A DNA stretch of 64,000 nt from Paracoccus aminovorans (lineage in GTDB: Bacteria; Pseudomonadota; Alphaproteobacteria; Rhodobacterales; Rhodobacteraceae), in NCBI RefSeq assembly GCF_900005615.1, contig NZ_LN832562.1:434001-498000 (forward strand). The letters are read 5' to 3'. The stretch's first letter is position 1, and every line of letters begins with the position of its first letter. Below are positions 51,443 through 59,322 of this stretch, in pieces. The notes under the pieces were generated by a model. The model saw only the letters and a program-made list of their open reading frames with translations. It was not told the origin of the DNA and did not search any database. Made by a program: the position numbers and the translations under genes.

Positions 51443-52282
51443 ATGGCCCGGCGTCGCCAGGCGGTCCGGCCGGCGCGGCGCAGCGTCGCCCGCCGCGCGC
51501 CGCGCCGCGGGCTTTCCCTGCCGCTGGCGCTTGGCGCGGTGGCGGCGGTGGCGCTGATCGCGGGCCTGTTCCTGTACCAGCAGCGCACCGCCGCGGCGAT
51601 GGCGATCGATCCTCAGACTCTGTGTCCCGTAGCGGGGCCCAAGGCGATGACCGCGATCCTGATCGACGTGACCGACGAACTGGCCCCGGTGCAGGCCGCC
51701 AAGCTGCGCGCCTTGGTCCGCCAGCGCATCGACGCCGCCGAGGTCGGCACCGAGTTCTCGCTGGGCATGGTCTCGGACGACATGGGCCGGCTGGGCAGCC
51801 AGGTCGCCTTGTGCAAGCCGCACTCGGGGCACGACGTATCGGCGATCAACCAGAACCTGCGCATTGTTTCAGCGCGTTACGACGATGATTTCATAAAGCC
51901 CTTCAACAGCATGTTCGACCGGATGATCGCCGCCTCGCAGGCGAAGCAGTCGCCGATCATGGAGGGCGTGCAGGCGCTGGTCAGCGAAACCCCGGGCTTC
52001 CTGACCTTTCAGGGTCCGCGCCGGCTGATCGTGGTCTCGGACCTCTTGCAGCACAGCGGGGCGATGAGCTTCTACCGGGGCGAGAACTGGAAAAGCTTCA
52101 GCGCCTCGCGCGCCGCGCAGCGGCTTTCGGAAAGCCTGGGCGGGGTCGAGGTCGAGCTGTTCCTGATCCCGCGACCCGCCGACTGGAAGGGCGATCCCGC
52201 GGTGCTGGAGGATTTCTGGGTGCGCTATTTCGACCACCAGGGCGCCTCGGCCCCGCGCGTCACCCGGCTGGGGGACCTGTGA
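51443..52282 (+). CDS. Membrane-anchored von Willebrand A-like protein, second gene of the motor-like operon
   Basis: A 279-residue protein with a basic N-terminus (MARRRQAVRPARRSVARRAP), one membrane helix (about 24-46, LSLPLALGAVAAVALIAGLF) and a periplasmic domain. The AILIDVTDELAP strand (about 70-81) and RRLIVVSDLLQHSG strand look like the first and fourth strands of a vWA-type Rossmann fold, with D-x-T instead of the full D-x-S-x-S metal site. So the metal-binding motif is incomplete. Two cysteines (TLCPVAG and ALCKPHSG) could form a disulfide. It overlaps the next gene by one base and starts right after the stop of the first gene. It probably binds a periplasmic or envelope ligand. Confidence 0.7.
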   Translation: MARRRQAVRPARRSVARRAPRRGLSLPLALGAVAAVALIAGLFLYQQRTAAAMAIDPQTLCPVAGPKAMTAILIDVTDELAPVQAAKLRALVRQRIDAAEVGTEFSLGMVSDDMGRLGSQVALCKPHSGHDVSAINQNLRIVSARYDDDFIKPFNSMFDRMIAASQAKQSPIMEGVQALVSETPGFLTFQGPRRLIVVSDLLQHSGAMSFYRGENWKSFSASRAAQRLSESLGGVEVELFLIPRPADWKGDPAVLEDFWVRYFDHQGASAPRVTRLGDL

Positions 52283-53358
52283 TGGATCGCCGTCCGAGCC
52301 GCAAGACCCATGCCGTGTCCCCGCGCCAGATGCCGGACCGGCTGCTGCTGCTGGCCGCCTTCGCCCTTGGCGCCGGCGGCGGCGTCGCGCTGAAGCTTCT
52401 GGGCGTGGACCCGCTGCTGTCGGCGGGATTCGCGGCGCTGGTGCTGATCGCCTATGCCGCCGCCACCTATTACACCACGCCCCTGCGGCTGGAGCCCGAG
52501 GCCATCGGCGACAACTGCTATTACCTGGGCTTCCTGTTTACCCTGACCAGCCTGTCGGTGACCCTGTATTTCGTCGTCCGCTCGGGCGCGGAAAGCCGGG
52601 CCGAACTGATCCCCGAGGTGATCTCGGGTTTCGGCGTGGCGTTGAGTTCGACCATCATGGGGGTGTTCCTGCGCGTGCTGATGATGCAGTTCCGCGTGGA
52701 CCTCGTGACCCGCGAACAGCATACCCGGCTGGAACTGGACATGGCCGCCCGCGAACTGCGCGAGGAAATGGCGCGCAGCCTGCGGCAGGTGAAGTCCTTC
52801 AGCCTCGAATCGCTGCAACTGGCCGGCGAGCGCGACGAGGCGATGCGGCGCCAGTCCGATGCCGTGCTGGCCGGGGTGCAGGCGCAGATGCAGCACACGG
52901 CCGCGCTGGTGGGCGAGACGGTGCAGGCGGCGGTGCGCGATCAGACCGCGCTGGCCATGGCCGCGATCCGCGAACAGGGCGCGGTCGGCATGCTGGAGCT
53001 GCGGGCGGCGATCCAAGATGCCGCGCTGGCGATGCTGGATTCGGCCCGGACCGCCTTTACCGCGCTGGATGCGGAAAAGGGCGTGGTGACCGGCTTTCGC
53101 CTGACCGTCGCCGACGAGATCGGCCGGCTCTCTGCCGCGCTGGCCGGGGCCACAGACCAGATGGCCGAGCAATCCGACCGCCTGGCGCGGTCGCTGGACC
53201 GCGCCGTCGCGCAATACGAGGACGCCGCCCGCCGCTTGGCCTTTGCCACCGCGGCGCTGGACGCGACCCTGACCGCGCCGCCCGCCCGCCAGACCGCGGC
53301 CGAGCGCGAGCGCAAGCTGCGCGCCGAGCTGGACGAGCCGAACGGGCGGGGCGACTGA
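52282..53358 (+). CDS. MotA/TolQ/ZorA-like stator subunit with coiled-coil tail
   Basis: A 358-residue protein with four membrane helices (about 21-41, 45-65, 81-100, 113-135). The fourth, ISGFGVALSSTIMGVFLRVL, matches the Gx(A)L-S/T-T-xxG helix of MotA/TolQ/ExbB proton-channel proteins. A cytoplasmic tail of about 220 residues rich in alanine and charged heptads (150-330) follows, predicted coiled coil. A long helical tail after a MotA-like core is the layout of ZorA in the Zorya anti-phage system, though this tail is shorter than most ZorA tails. The MotB-like gene begins one base after its stop. A role as the ion-channel part of a stator is well supported; the biological role is inferred. 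Confidence 0.75.
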   Translation: MDRRPSRKTHAVSPRQMPDRLLLLAAFALGAGGGVALKLLGVDPLLSAGFAALVLIAYAAATYYTTPLRLEPEAIGDNCYYLGFLFTLTSLSVTLYFVVRSGAESRAELIPEVISGFGVALSSTIMGVFLRVLMMQFRVDLVTREQHTRLELDMAARELREEMARSLRQVKSFSLESLQLAGERDEAMRRQSDAVLAGVQAQMQHTAALVGETVQAAVRDQTALAMAAIREQGAVGMLELRAAIQDAALAMLDSARTAFTALDAEKGVVTGFRLTVADEIGRLSAALAGATDQMAEQSDRLARSLDRAVAQYEDAARRLAFATAALDATLTAPPARQTAAERERKLRAELDEPNGRGD

Positions 53359-53359
53359 C

Positions 53360-54397
53360 GTGGCGCGACTGGGAGACGGCACCGACCGTAGCTACAAGCG
53401 CGGCGCCATCATGGGCCTGACCGTGGCCGAGGCCTTCATCCTGCTGGCCTTCTGCCTGCTCTTGCTGTTCAGCTGGTGGCAGGCCGAGACCGAGCGCGAG
53501 ACCCTGGCCGCCACCGAGGTCTTCGACGGCATGACCGAGCCGCAGAAGCGCGCGCTGGTCGATTCGCTGTCGGACGGCAGCTTCCGGGTGCTGCAGGCGA
53601 TGAAGGATGCCGGCATGCCGCCGCTGGGTCCCGAGGCCTATGCCGATGCCCGCGACCTTTCGCGCTTCATGTCGGATGCCGAGCTGCGCCGGCTGCTCAA
53701 GGGCGCGGCCGAACTGCCGCCCGATGCGCTGCTGTCGCTGTCGGACCTGGTCGAGATCGGCGACAAGGCCGCCATCGTCCAGGCCCTGAACCGCATCCGC
53801 AAGGAACGGGCCGCGCCCGAGGACCCGGCCGAGGTCATCGCCGGCCGCATCGCCGCCGCGGCCGAGGCCGAGGGTGCCCTGCAGCAGGCGCTGGAATCGG
53901 CGCTTGGCGCGCAGATCCGCCGGGCGGGCGGCTCGATCGGGCCGGACGGCACCATCAGCCTGCCGCAATCGGTGCTGTTCGACCGCGACGACGACCGCAT
54001 CCGCAACCCGGCCTTCCTGCGCCAGTTCTGCCCGGTCTGGCTGCGCACCATGCGCGAATCCGGGGTCGATATCTCGGAGTTGAAGATCGAGGGCCACGCT
54101 TCGAGCGAAGGCCCCTCGGGCAGCGGCCGCGACGCGGCCTATCTCTACAATCTCGGCCTGTCGCAGCGCCGGGCGCAGAACGCACTGACCATGTGCCTGA
54201 ACAGCCTTGCCGACGGCGTGGCGCAGGCCTGGGCGCGCGACCACCTCGTCGCGGTCGGCTATTCCTCGAACCGGCTGATCCTGAACCCCGAGGGCGCCGA
54301 GGACCGCGAGAAATCGCGCCGGGTCATGTTCTCGGTCGCCGTGGATCGCGAGCAGCTGCTGCAAGAGATCGGCAGCGACCTGGAAAAGGCCCGCTGA
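53360..54397 (+). CDS. MotB/ZorB-like protein with OmpA peptidoglycan-binding domain
   Basis: A 345-residue protein from a GTG at 53360. A short cytoplasmic N-terminus leads to one membrane helix (GLTVAEAFILLAFCLLLLFS, about 19-40) that carries E24 near its cytoplasmic side, where MotB and ZorB carry the proton-binding aspartate. A periplasmic helical linker (45-185) and a C-terminal OmpA-like domain follow, with LPQSVLFDRDDDRIR, LKIEGHASSEGPSG, YNLGLSQRRAQNAL and VGYSSNRLI ending SRRVMFSVAV. It should anchor the stator to the cell wall. The stop codon lies in the 6-bp target duplication of the adjacent miniature element. The use of Glu for the usual Asp is unusual. Confidence 0.78.
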   Translation: MARLGDGTDRSYKRGAIMGLTVAEAFILLAFCLLLLFSWWQAETERETLAATEVFDGMTEPQKRALVDSLSDGSFRVLQAMKDAGMPPLGPEAYADARDLSRFMSDAELRRLLKGAAELPPDALLSLSDLVEIGDKAAIVQALNRIRKERAAPEDPAEVIAGRIAAAAEAEGALQQALESALGAQIRRAGGSIGPDGTISLPQSVLFDRDDDRIRNPAFLRQFCPVWLRTMRESGVDISELKIEGHASSEGPSGSGRDAAYLYNLGLSQRRAQNALTMCLNSLADGVAQAWARDHLVAVGYSSNRLILNPEGAEDREKSRRVMFSVAVDREQLLQEIGSDLEKAR

Positions 54398-54400
54398 ACC

Positions 54401-54543
54401 GAGGCTGTGTGAAAACGCGGTGGGCTACGCACATCGGGCCGATGTTCTTCTACGGGCGATATGGTGCGAAAGGCTCACGTTATCGCCGCATGAGAAGCCA
54501 TCGCAGGAAAGCGGTTCTTGAGGGATGTTTTCCACACACCCTC
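54401..54543. mobile_element. 143-bp miniature inverted-repeat element (copy B) with target duplication
   Basis: The ends GAGGCTGTGTGAAAACG (54401) and, reverse-complemented, GAGGGTGTGTGGAAAAC (54543) match at about 15 of 17 positions. TGAACC is duplicated on both sides (54395-54400 and 54544-54549), a direct sign of insertion. The target included the stop codon of the MotB-like gene, which remains intact. No coding capacity. Confidence 0.8.
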
Positions 54544-54642
54544 TGAACCGCCGCCCTTGCGCCTATCAGGGCCTCTTCGGCAAGCCGCCCGCCCTGCCCC
54601 GCTCCGCCGCGCCGCGGTGCCCAACGCCACCCGTGCCGGGCC

Positions 54643-55581
54643 CTATGCGGACGACCCGCCGTCGTCGGGCGGCCGCGCTATATCCGGGTCCAGCTCCAGT
54701 TCCTTGCCGCGCTCATGCAGGGCGGCGGCCAGGAAGGCGATCACCGACTCGGTCCATCCCAGCGCCCGCAAGTCGCGGTGACAGGTCAGCCAATAAGTCC
54801 GCGTCAGCCGCACCTGGTCGGGCAGCACGATCTGCAACCCGGGGTATTTCGCCGCGATGTAATAGGGCAGCACCCCGACCCCCAGCCCGTTCCTGACCGC
54901 CGCCAGCTGGTTGAAGATGCTGGAGCTTTTCACCGTCGCCCGCAGCGGCGGATGCACCTCGCGCAGGTAGTCCAGGCCGGGGGCGAAGATCATCTCCTCG
55001 ATATAGCCGATGATCCGGTGAAGGCGCAGATCCTCGGGCATGCGGATCGGCGGGGCGTCGCGCAGATACGCCGGCATGGCGTAGAGATGCAGCGAATAAT
55101 CCGCCAGCCGCTGCGAGCGATAGGGTCCGTTCGTCACCGGGTCCAGCGTGATCCAGATGTCGGCCTCGCGCCGGGACAGCGACAGCACCTGCGGCATGGT
55201 GATCAGCTCGGGCATCAGCAGCGGGAAACGGGCCATGAAGGCGGGCAGCAGATGGGTCGAGAACAGGCTGGCGAAGCCCTCGGGCATGGCGAGGCGCAGC
55301 GAGCGCAGCTGGCCCGGGCTGGCGCCGCGGTCCTGCGGCAGCTGCCGCGCGGCCTCCTCCATGCGCTCGGCGGTCTCGATCAGGCGCAGGCTGGCCGGCG
55401 TCGGCTCATAGCCGCGGGGGTTGCGCTCGAACAGGCGGGTGTTCAGCGCCTGCTCCAGCCGGTCGATGCGACGCGCGACGGTGACATGCGAGGTGCCCAG
55501 CACCCGCCCCGCCCGCGACAGCTGCCGCTCGCGGACCACGGCCAGAAAGAATTGCAGGTCGTCCCAGCTGAGATGTGCCAT
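54643..55581 (-). CDS. LysR-family transcriptional regulator
   Basis: A 312-residue LysR protein. The HTH is WDDLQFFLAVVRERQLSRAG then RVLGTSHVTVARRIDRLEQA, and the effector domain starts near LRLAMPEGFASLFSTHLLPA. It is of the GbpR/NodD-like branch that begins with a HxxWDDLxxFLAV pattern. It is divergent from the branched-chain-type ABC operon and most likely controls it. The start ATG at 55579-55581 sits 177 bp from the binding-protein gene. Confidence 0.87.
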   Translation of the reverse strand: MAHLSWDDLQFFLAVVRERQLSRAGRVLGTSHVTVARRIDRLEQALNTRLFERNPRGYEPTPASLRLIETAERMEEAARQLPQDRGASPGQLRSLRLAMPEGFASLFSTHLLPAFMARFPLLMPELITMPQVLSLSRREADIWITLDPVTNGPYRSQRLADYSLHLYAMPAYLRDAPPIRMPEDLRLHRIIGYIEEMIFAPGLDYLREVHPPLRATVKSSSIFNQLAAVRNGLGVGVLPYYIAAKYPGLQIVLPDQVRLTRTYWLTCHRDLRALGWTESVIAFLAAALHERGKELELDPDIARPPDDGGSSA

Positions 55582-55600
55582 CTGTTCATAAACGGACAGG

Positions 55601-55611
55601 TTCTGTAAGAA
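55601..55611. promoter_or_regulatory. Short palindrome in the LysR/liv-type divergent promoter
   Basis: TTCT-GTA-AGAA, a perfect 4-bp dyad, 20 bp upstream of the LysR start in an AT-rich patch. A possible LysR recognition site; short, hence tentative. Confidence 0.3.
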
Positions 55612-55758
55612 ATAAAACTCGTCTGAACGCTTGTGTCAAAGCCGATTTGCCGGCATCGTTCCTTCAGCGGGGTGGCACAGCCAAGCGCCGCCCCGGCACA
55701 AACGTCCCGAACTGGCAGGCATCGCCACCGGCGCAAGGGACTATCCAGGGGAGGAAAC

Positions 55759-56958
55759 ATGCGCAAGATTCTGCTGACGACCGCAGCACTCGGTCTGGCC
55801 GCCACGCCCGTGCTGGCCGAGATTTCGGACGGCAAGGTCAAGATCGGCATCCTGAACGACCAGTCCGGAGTCTATGCCGATTTCGGCGGCAAGAACTCGG
55901 TCGAGGCGGCCAGGATGGCGGTCGAGGATTTCGGCGGCAAGGTTCTGGACGCGCCGATCGAGATCGTCAGCGCCGATCACCAGAACAAGCCCGACATCGC
56001 CTCGAACATCGCCCGGCAATGGTACGACACCGAGCAGGTCGACAGCATCATGGAGCTGACCACCTCGTCGGTGGGCCTGGCGGTGCAGGCGCTCAGCCTC
56101 GACAAGAAGAAGATCACCATCAACACCGGCGCCGCGACCACCGAACTGACCGGCGCGCAATGCACGCCCTACGGGTTCCACTGGGCCTATGACACGCATA
56201 TGCTGGCCGTCGGCACCGGCGGCGCGCTGGTGAAAGAGGGCGGCGACAGCTGGTTCTTCCTGACCGCCGACTATGCCTTCGGCTATTCGCTGGAAGAAAA
56301 CACCGCGAATTTCGTCAAGGAGAACGGCGGCACCGTGGTCGGCTCGGTCCGCCATCCGCTGTCCACCACCGATTTCTCGTCCTTCCTCTTGCAGGCGCAA
56401 AGCTCGGGCGCCAAGGTGATCGGGCTGGCGAACGCGGGCCTCGACACGCAGAACGCCATCAAGCAGGCGGCGGAATTCGGCATCACCGCCGGGGGGCAGA
56501 AGCTGGCGGCGCTGCTCTTCACCATCGCCGAGGTGAACGGGCTGGGCGCCGAGGCCGCGCAGGGGCTGAACCTGACCGAAAGCTTCTACTGGAACCGCAA
56601 CCCGGAATCGGCCGAATTCGGCAAGCGCTTCCTGGAGCGCACCGGCTCGATGCCGAACATGAACCACGCCGGAACCTATTCGGCGGTGACGCAATATCTC
56701 AAGGCCATCCAGGCCGCCGGCACCGACGAGACCGAGGCCGTCGCCGCCAAGCTGCACGAGATGCCGGTGGACGACGTCTTTGCCCAGGGCGGCAAGGTCG
56801 GCCCGAACGGTCGGCTGATCAAGGATGTCTACCTGATGGAGGTCAAGGCCCCCGGCGACATCAAGGAGCCTTGGGATTACTACAACGTCCTGGCCACCAT
56901 CCCCGGCGATCAGGCCTTCCTGGACCCGGCCAAGAGCGGCTGCCCGCTGGTCAAGTGA
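55759..56958 (+). CDS. Branched-chain-amino-acid-type ABC substrate-binding protein
   Basis: A 399-residue periplasmic binding protein of the Leu/Ile/Val-binding type. The signal peptide (MRKILLTTAALGLAATPVLA) is followed by VKIGILNDQSGVYADFGG, VEAARMAVEDFGGKVLDAPI, DSIMELTTSSVGLAVQALSL and FFLTADYAFGYSLEENTANF. GGGGAGG lies before the ATG at 55759. Members of this branch (ERTKS- and LTADYAFG-like) often bind aromatic acids, short-chain acids or alcohol-related solutes rather than leucine. The GMC oxidoreductase at the operon end supports a non-amino-acid ligand, but the identity is unknown. Confidence 0.87.
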   Translation: MRKILLTTAALGLAATPVLAEISDGKVKIGILNDQSGVYADFGGKNSVEAARMAVEDFGGKVLDAPIEIVSADHQNKPDIASNIARQWYDTEQVDSIMELTTSSVGLAVQALSLDKKKITINTGAATTELTGAQCTPYGFHWAYDTHMLAVGTGGALVKEGGDSWFFLTADYAFGYSLEENTANFVKENGGTVVGSVRHPLSTTDFSSFLLQAQSSGAKVIGLANAGLDTQNAIKQAAEFGITAGGQKLAALLFTIAEVNGLGAEAAQGLNLTESFYWNRNPESAEFGKRFLERTGSMPNMNHAGTYSAVTQYLKAIQAAGTDETEAVAAKLHEMPVDDVFAQGGKVGPNGRLIKDVYLMEVKAPGDIKEPWDYYNVLATIPGDQAFLDPAKSGCPLVK

Positions 56959-57734
56959 TGGAGGCGGTCGCCGCAGAACGGACCGAGCCGCGGGTGGTGC
57001 TTTCCGCCCGCGGCCTCGGCAAGGATTTCGCGGGTTTCACGGCGGTGAACGATGTCGATCTGGACGTGGAGCATGCGCGCATCCACGCCCTGATCGGACC
57101 GAACGGCGCCGGCAAGACCACGGTCTTCAACCTGCTGACCAAGTTCCTGCAACCGACGCGGGGCCAGATCACGCTGCTGGGGCAGGACATCACCCAGACC
57201 AAGCCCGACAAGGTGGCGCGGATGGGGTTGGTGCGCAGCTTCCAGATCTCGGCCGTCTTCCCGAACCTGTCGGTGCGCGAGAACGTCAAGGTCGCCCTGC
57301 AGCGCCCCGCCGGGCTGGCGGTGCAGTTCTGGCTGCCGCTGTCGTCGCTCGACCGGCTGAACGCCCGGGCGGACGCGCTGATCGAGCAGCTGGGCCTGGC
57401 GCAATACCGCGACCACCGCGCCGCCGACCTGTCCTATGGCAGGAAGCGCGTCCTGGAGATCGCGACCACGCTGGCCTTGGACCCCGAGGTGCTGCTTCTG
57501 GATGAGCCGATGGCCGGCATGGGCCAGGAGGACGTGCGCATGGTGGCCGAGATCATCCGCGAGGTCGCCCGCACCCGCGCCGTGCTGATGGTGGAACACA
57601 ACCTCAACGTCGTCGCCGACATCTGCGACCACGTCACCGTGCTGCAACGGGGCGAGATCATCGCGCGGGGCGACTACGCCACCGTCTCGGCCGATCCCCG
57701 CGTGCGCACCGCCTACATGGGGTCCGAGGCATGA
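56958..57734 (+). CDS. LivG-type ABC transporter ATPase
   Basis: A 258-residue ATPase with Walker A GPNGAGKTT, Q-loop region VRSFQISAVFPNLSVRENV, signature DLSYGRKRVLEIATTLALD and Walker B LLLDEPMAGM, ending with VEHNLNVVADICDHVTVL. In the signature, LSYGRKR replaces LSYGxQR. The ATG overlaps the stop of the binding-protein gene by one base. It belongs to the LivG branch and pairs with LivF to drive the importer. Confidence 0.92.
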   Translation: MEAVAAERTEPRVVLSARGLGKDFAGFTAVNDVDLDVEHARIHALIGPNGAGKTTVFNLLTKFLQPTRGQITLLGQDITQTKPDKVARMGLVRSFQISAVFPNLSVRENVKVALQRPAGLAVQFWLPLSSLDRLNARADALIEQLGLAQYRDHRAADLSYGRKRVLEIATTLALDPEVLLLDEPMAGMGQEDVRMVAEIIREVARTRAVLMVEHNLNVVADICDHVTVLQRGEIIARGDYATVSADPRVRTAYMGSEA

Positions 57735-58432
57735 GCGCGCTTCTGCAAGTCGAGAACCTGCAGGCCTGGTATGGCGAAAGCCACGTCCTGCACGGCGTCA
57801 CCATGCATGTGAACCAGGGCGAGATGATCTGCATCCTGGGCCGCAACGGCATGGGCAAGACCACCACCCTGCGCAGCATCATGGGCATCCTAAGGAAGCG
57901 CACCGGACGCATTACCTTCGCCGGCCGAGACATGATGGCGCTGCCCCTGCACAAGACCGCCCGCGCCGGCCTGGGCTTCATCCCCGAGGAGCGCGGCATC
58001 TTCGCCAGCCTCTCGGTCGAGGAAAACCTCATGCTGCCGCCGAAGGTCGCCGAGGGCGGCATGTCGGTCGAAGAGATCTATGCGCTGTTCCCGAACCTGC
58101 ACGAGCGGCGCCTGAGCCCCGGCACCAAACTGTCGGGCGGCGAGCAGCAGATGCTGGCGCTGGCCCGCATCCTGCGCACCGGGGCGCGCTGCCTTTTGCT
58201 GGACGAGCCGACCGAGGGCCTGGCCCCGGTCATCATCCAGGCCATCGGCGAGGTGCTGGTCAAGCTCAAGGCCCGCGGCATGACCGTGGTGCTGGTCGAG
58301 CAGAACTTTCGCTTCGCCGCCAAGGTCGCCGACCGCTTCTACCTGATGGACCACGGCCGCATGACGGCGGAATTCCCCGTGGCCGACCTGGCCGGTCAGA
58401 TGGACCTGCTGCATCGCGAACTGGGGGTGTGA
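57731..58432 (+). CDS. LivF-type ABC transporter ATPase
   Basis: A 233-residue ATPase with VENLQAWYGESHVLHGVTMH, Walker A GRNGMGKTTTL, signature KLSGGEQQMLALARILRTGA, Walker B LLLDEPTEGLAPVI and VLVEQNFRFAAKVADRFYLM. The length and GRNGMGKTT/LSGGEQQ forms are those of LivF. It overlaps livG-type by ATGA and precedes the first permease by one base. Confidence 0.92.
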   Translation: MSALLQVENLQAWYGESHVLHGVTMHVNQGEMICILGRNGMGKTTTLRSIMGILRKRTGRITFAGRDMMALPLHKTARAGLGFIPEERGIFASLSVEENLMLPPKVAEGGMSVEEIYALFPNLHERRLSPGTKLSGGEQQMLALARILRTGARCLLLDEPTEGLAPVIIQAIGEVLVKLKARGMTVVLVEQNFRFAAKVADRFYLMDHGRMTAEFPVADLAGQMDLLHRELGV

Positions 58433-58433
58433 C

Positions 58434-59321
58434 ATGACCATGATCTTCGGCGTGCCCCTGCAAGCCCTGATGGGGCAGCTGCTGGTCGGGCTCATCAACG
58501 GCAGCTTCTACGCGCTCCTGTCCCTGGGCCTCGCCATCATCTTCGGCCTGCTGCGCGTCATCAACTTCGCCCATGGCGCGCAATACATGCTGGGCGCCTT
58601 CGCGGCGCTGCTGCTTCTGAACTGGGGCGGCATCAACTACTGGCTGGCGCTGATCCTGGCGCCGCTGATCGTCGGGCTGCTCGCGGCGGTGGTCGAAAAG
58701 ACCATGCTGTCGCGGCTCTACAAGCTCGACCATCTCTACGGTCTCTTGTTCACCTTCGGCCTGGCGCTGGCGATCGAGGGCACCTTCCGCTATTTCTTCG
58801 GCGCCTCGGGCAAGCCCTATGCCGCGCCCGGGCAGCTGACCGGGGCGGTGAACCTGGGCTTCATGTTCCTGCCGATCTATCGTGGCTGGGTCGTCGTCGC
58901 CTCGCTCGCGGTCTGCATCGGGGTCTGGCTCCTGATCGAGAAGACCAAGCTCGGCGCCTATCTGCGCGCCGCGACCGAGAACCCCACACTGGTGCAGGCC
59001 TTCGGCGTCAACGTGCCCTTGCTCTTGACCCTGACCTATGCGCTCGGCGCGGGGCTCGCCGGTTTCGCCGGGGTGCTGGCGGCGCCGGTCTATCAGGTCT
59101 CGCCCCTGATGGGCTCGAACCTGATCATCATCGTCTTCGCGGTGGTGGTGGTAGGCGGCATGGGCTCGATCCTGGGCGCCATCGTCACCGGCTACCTGCT
59201 GGGCGTGGTCGAGGGGCTGACCAAGGTCTTCTACCCCGAAGCCTCGAACATCGTGATCTTCGTCATCATGGCCATCGTCCTGATCCTGCGGCCCGCGGGC
59301 CTTTTCGGAAAGGAGGCCTGA
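58434..59321 (+). CDS. LivH-type ABC transporter permease
   Basis: A 295-residue permease with about eight membrane helices. The opening LMGQLLVGLINGSFYALLSL with GLAIIFGLLRVINFAHGAQY is the LivH signature, and LGAYLRAATENPTLVQAFGV is the ATPase-contact loop. The C-terminus ends IVLILRPAGLFGKE, as is typical. It forms the translocation channel with the following LivM-type subunit, one base downstream. Confidence 0.92.
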   Translation: MTMIFGVPLQALMGQLLVGLINGSFYALLSLGLAIIFGLLRVINFAHGAQYMLGAFAALLLLNWGGINYWLALILAPLIVGLLAAVVEKTMLSRLYKLDHLYGLLFTFGLALAIEGTFRYFFGASGKPYAAPGQLTGAVNLGFMFLPIYRGWVVVASLAVCIGVWLLIEKTKLGAYLRAATENPTLVQAFGVNVPLLLTLTYALGAGLAGFAGVLAAPVYQVSPLMGSNLIIIVFAVVVVGGMGSILGAIVTGYLLGVVEGLTKVFYPEASNIVIFVIMAIVLILRPAGLFGKEA

Positions 59322-59322
59322 G

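Noticed and set aside
50015-54397. Direct call as a Zorya defence system
   Set aside because: Only the stator pair resembles ZorA/ZorB; the ZorC/D/E effectors are absent and the first two proteins are different, so it is described only as Zorya-like.
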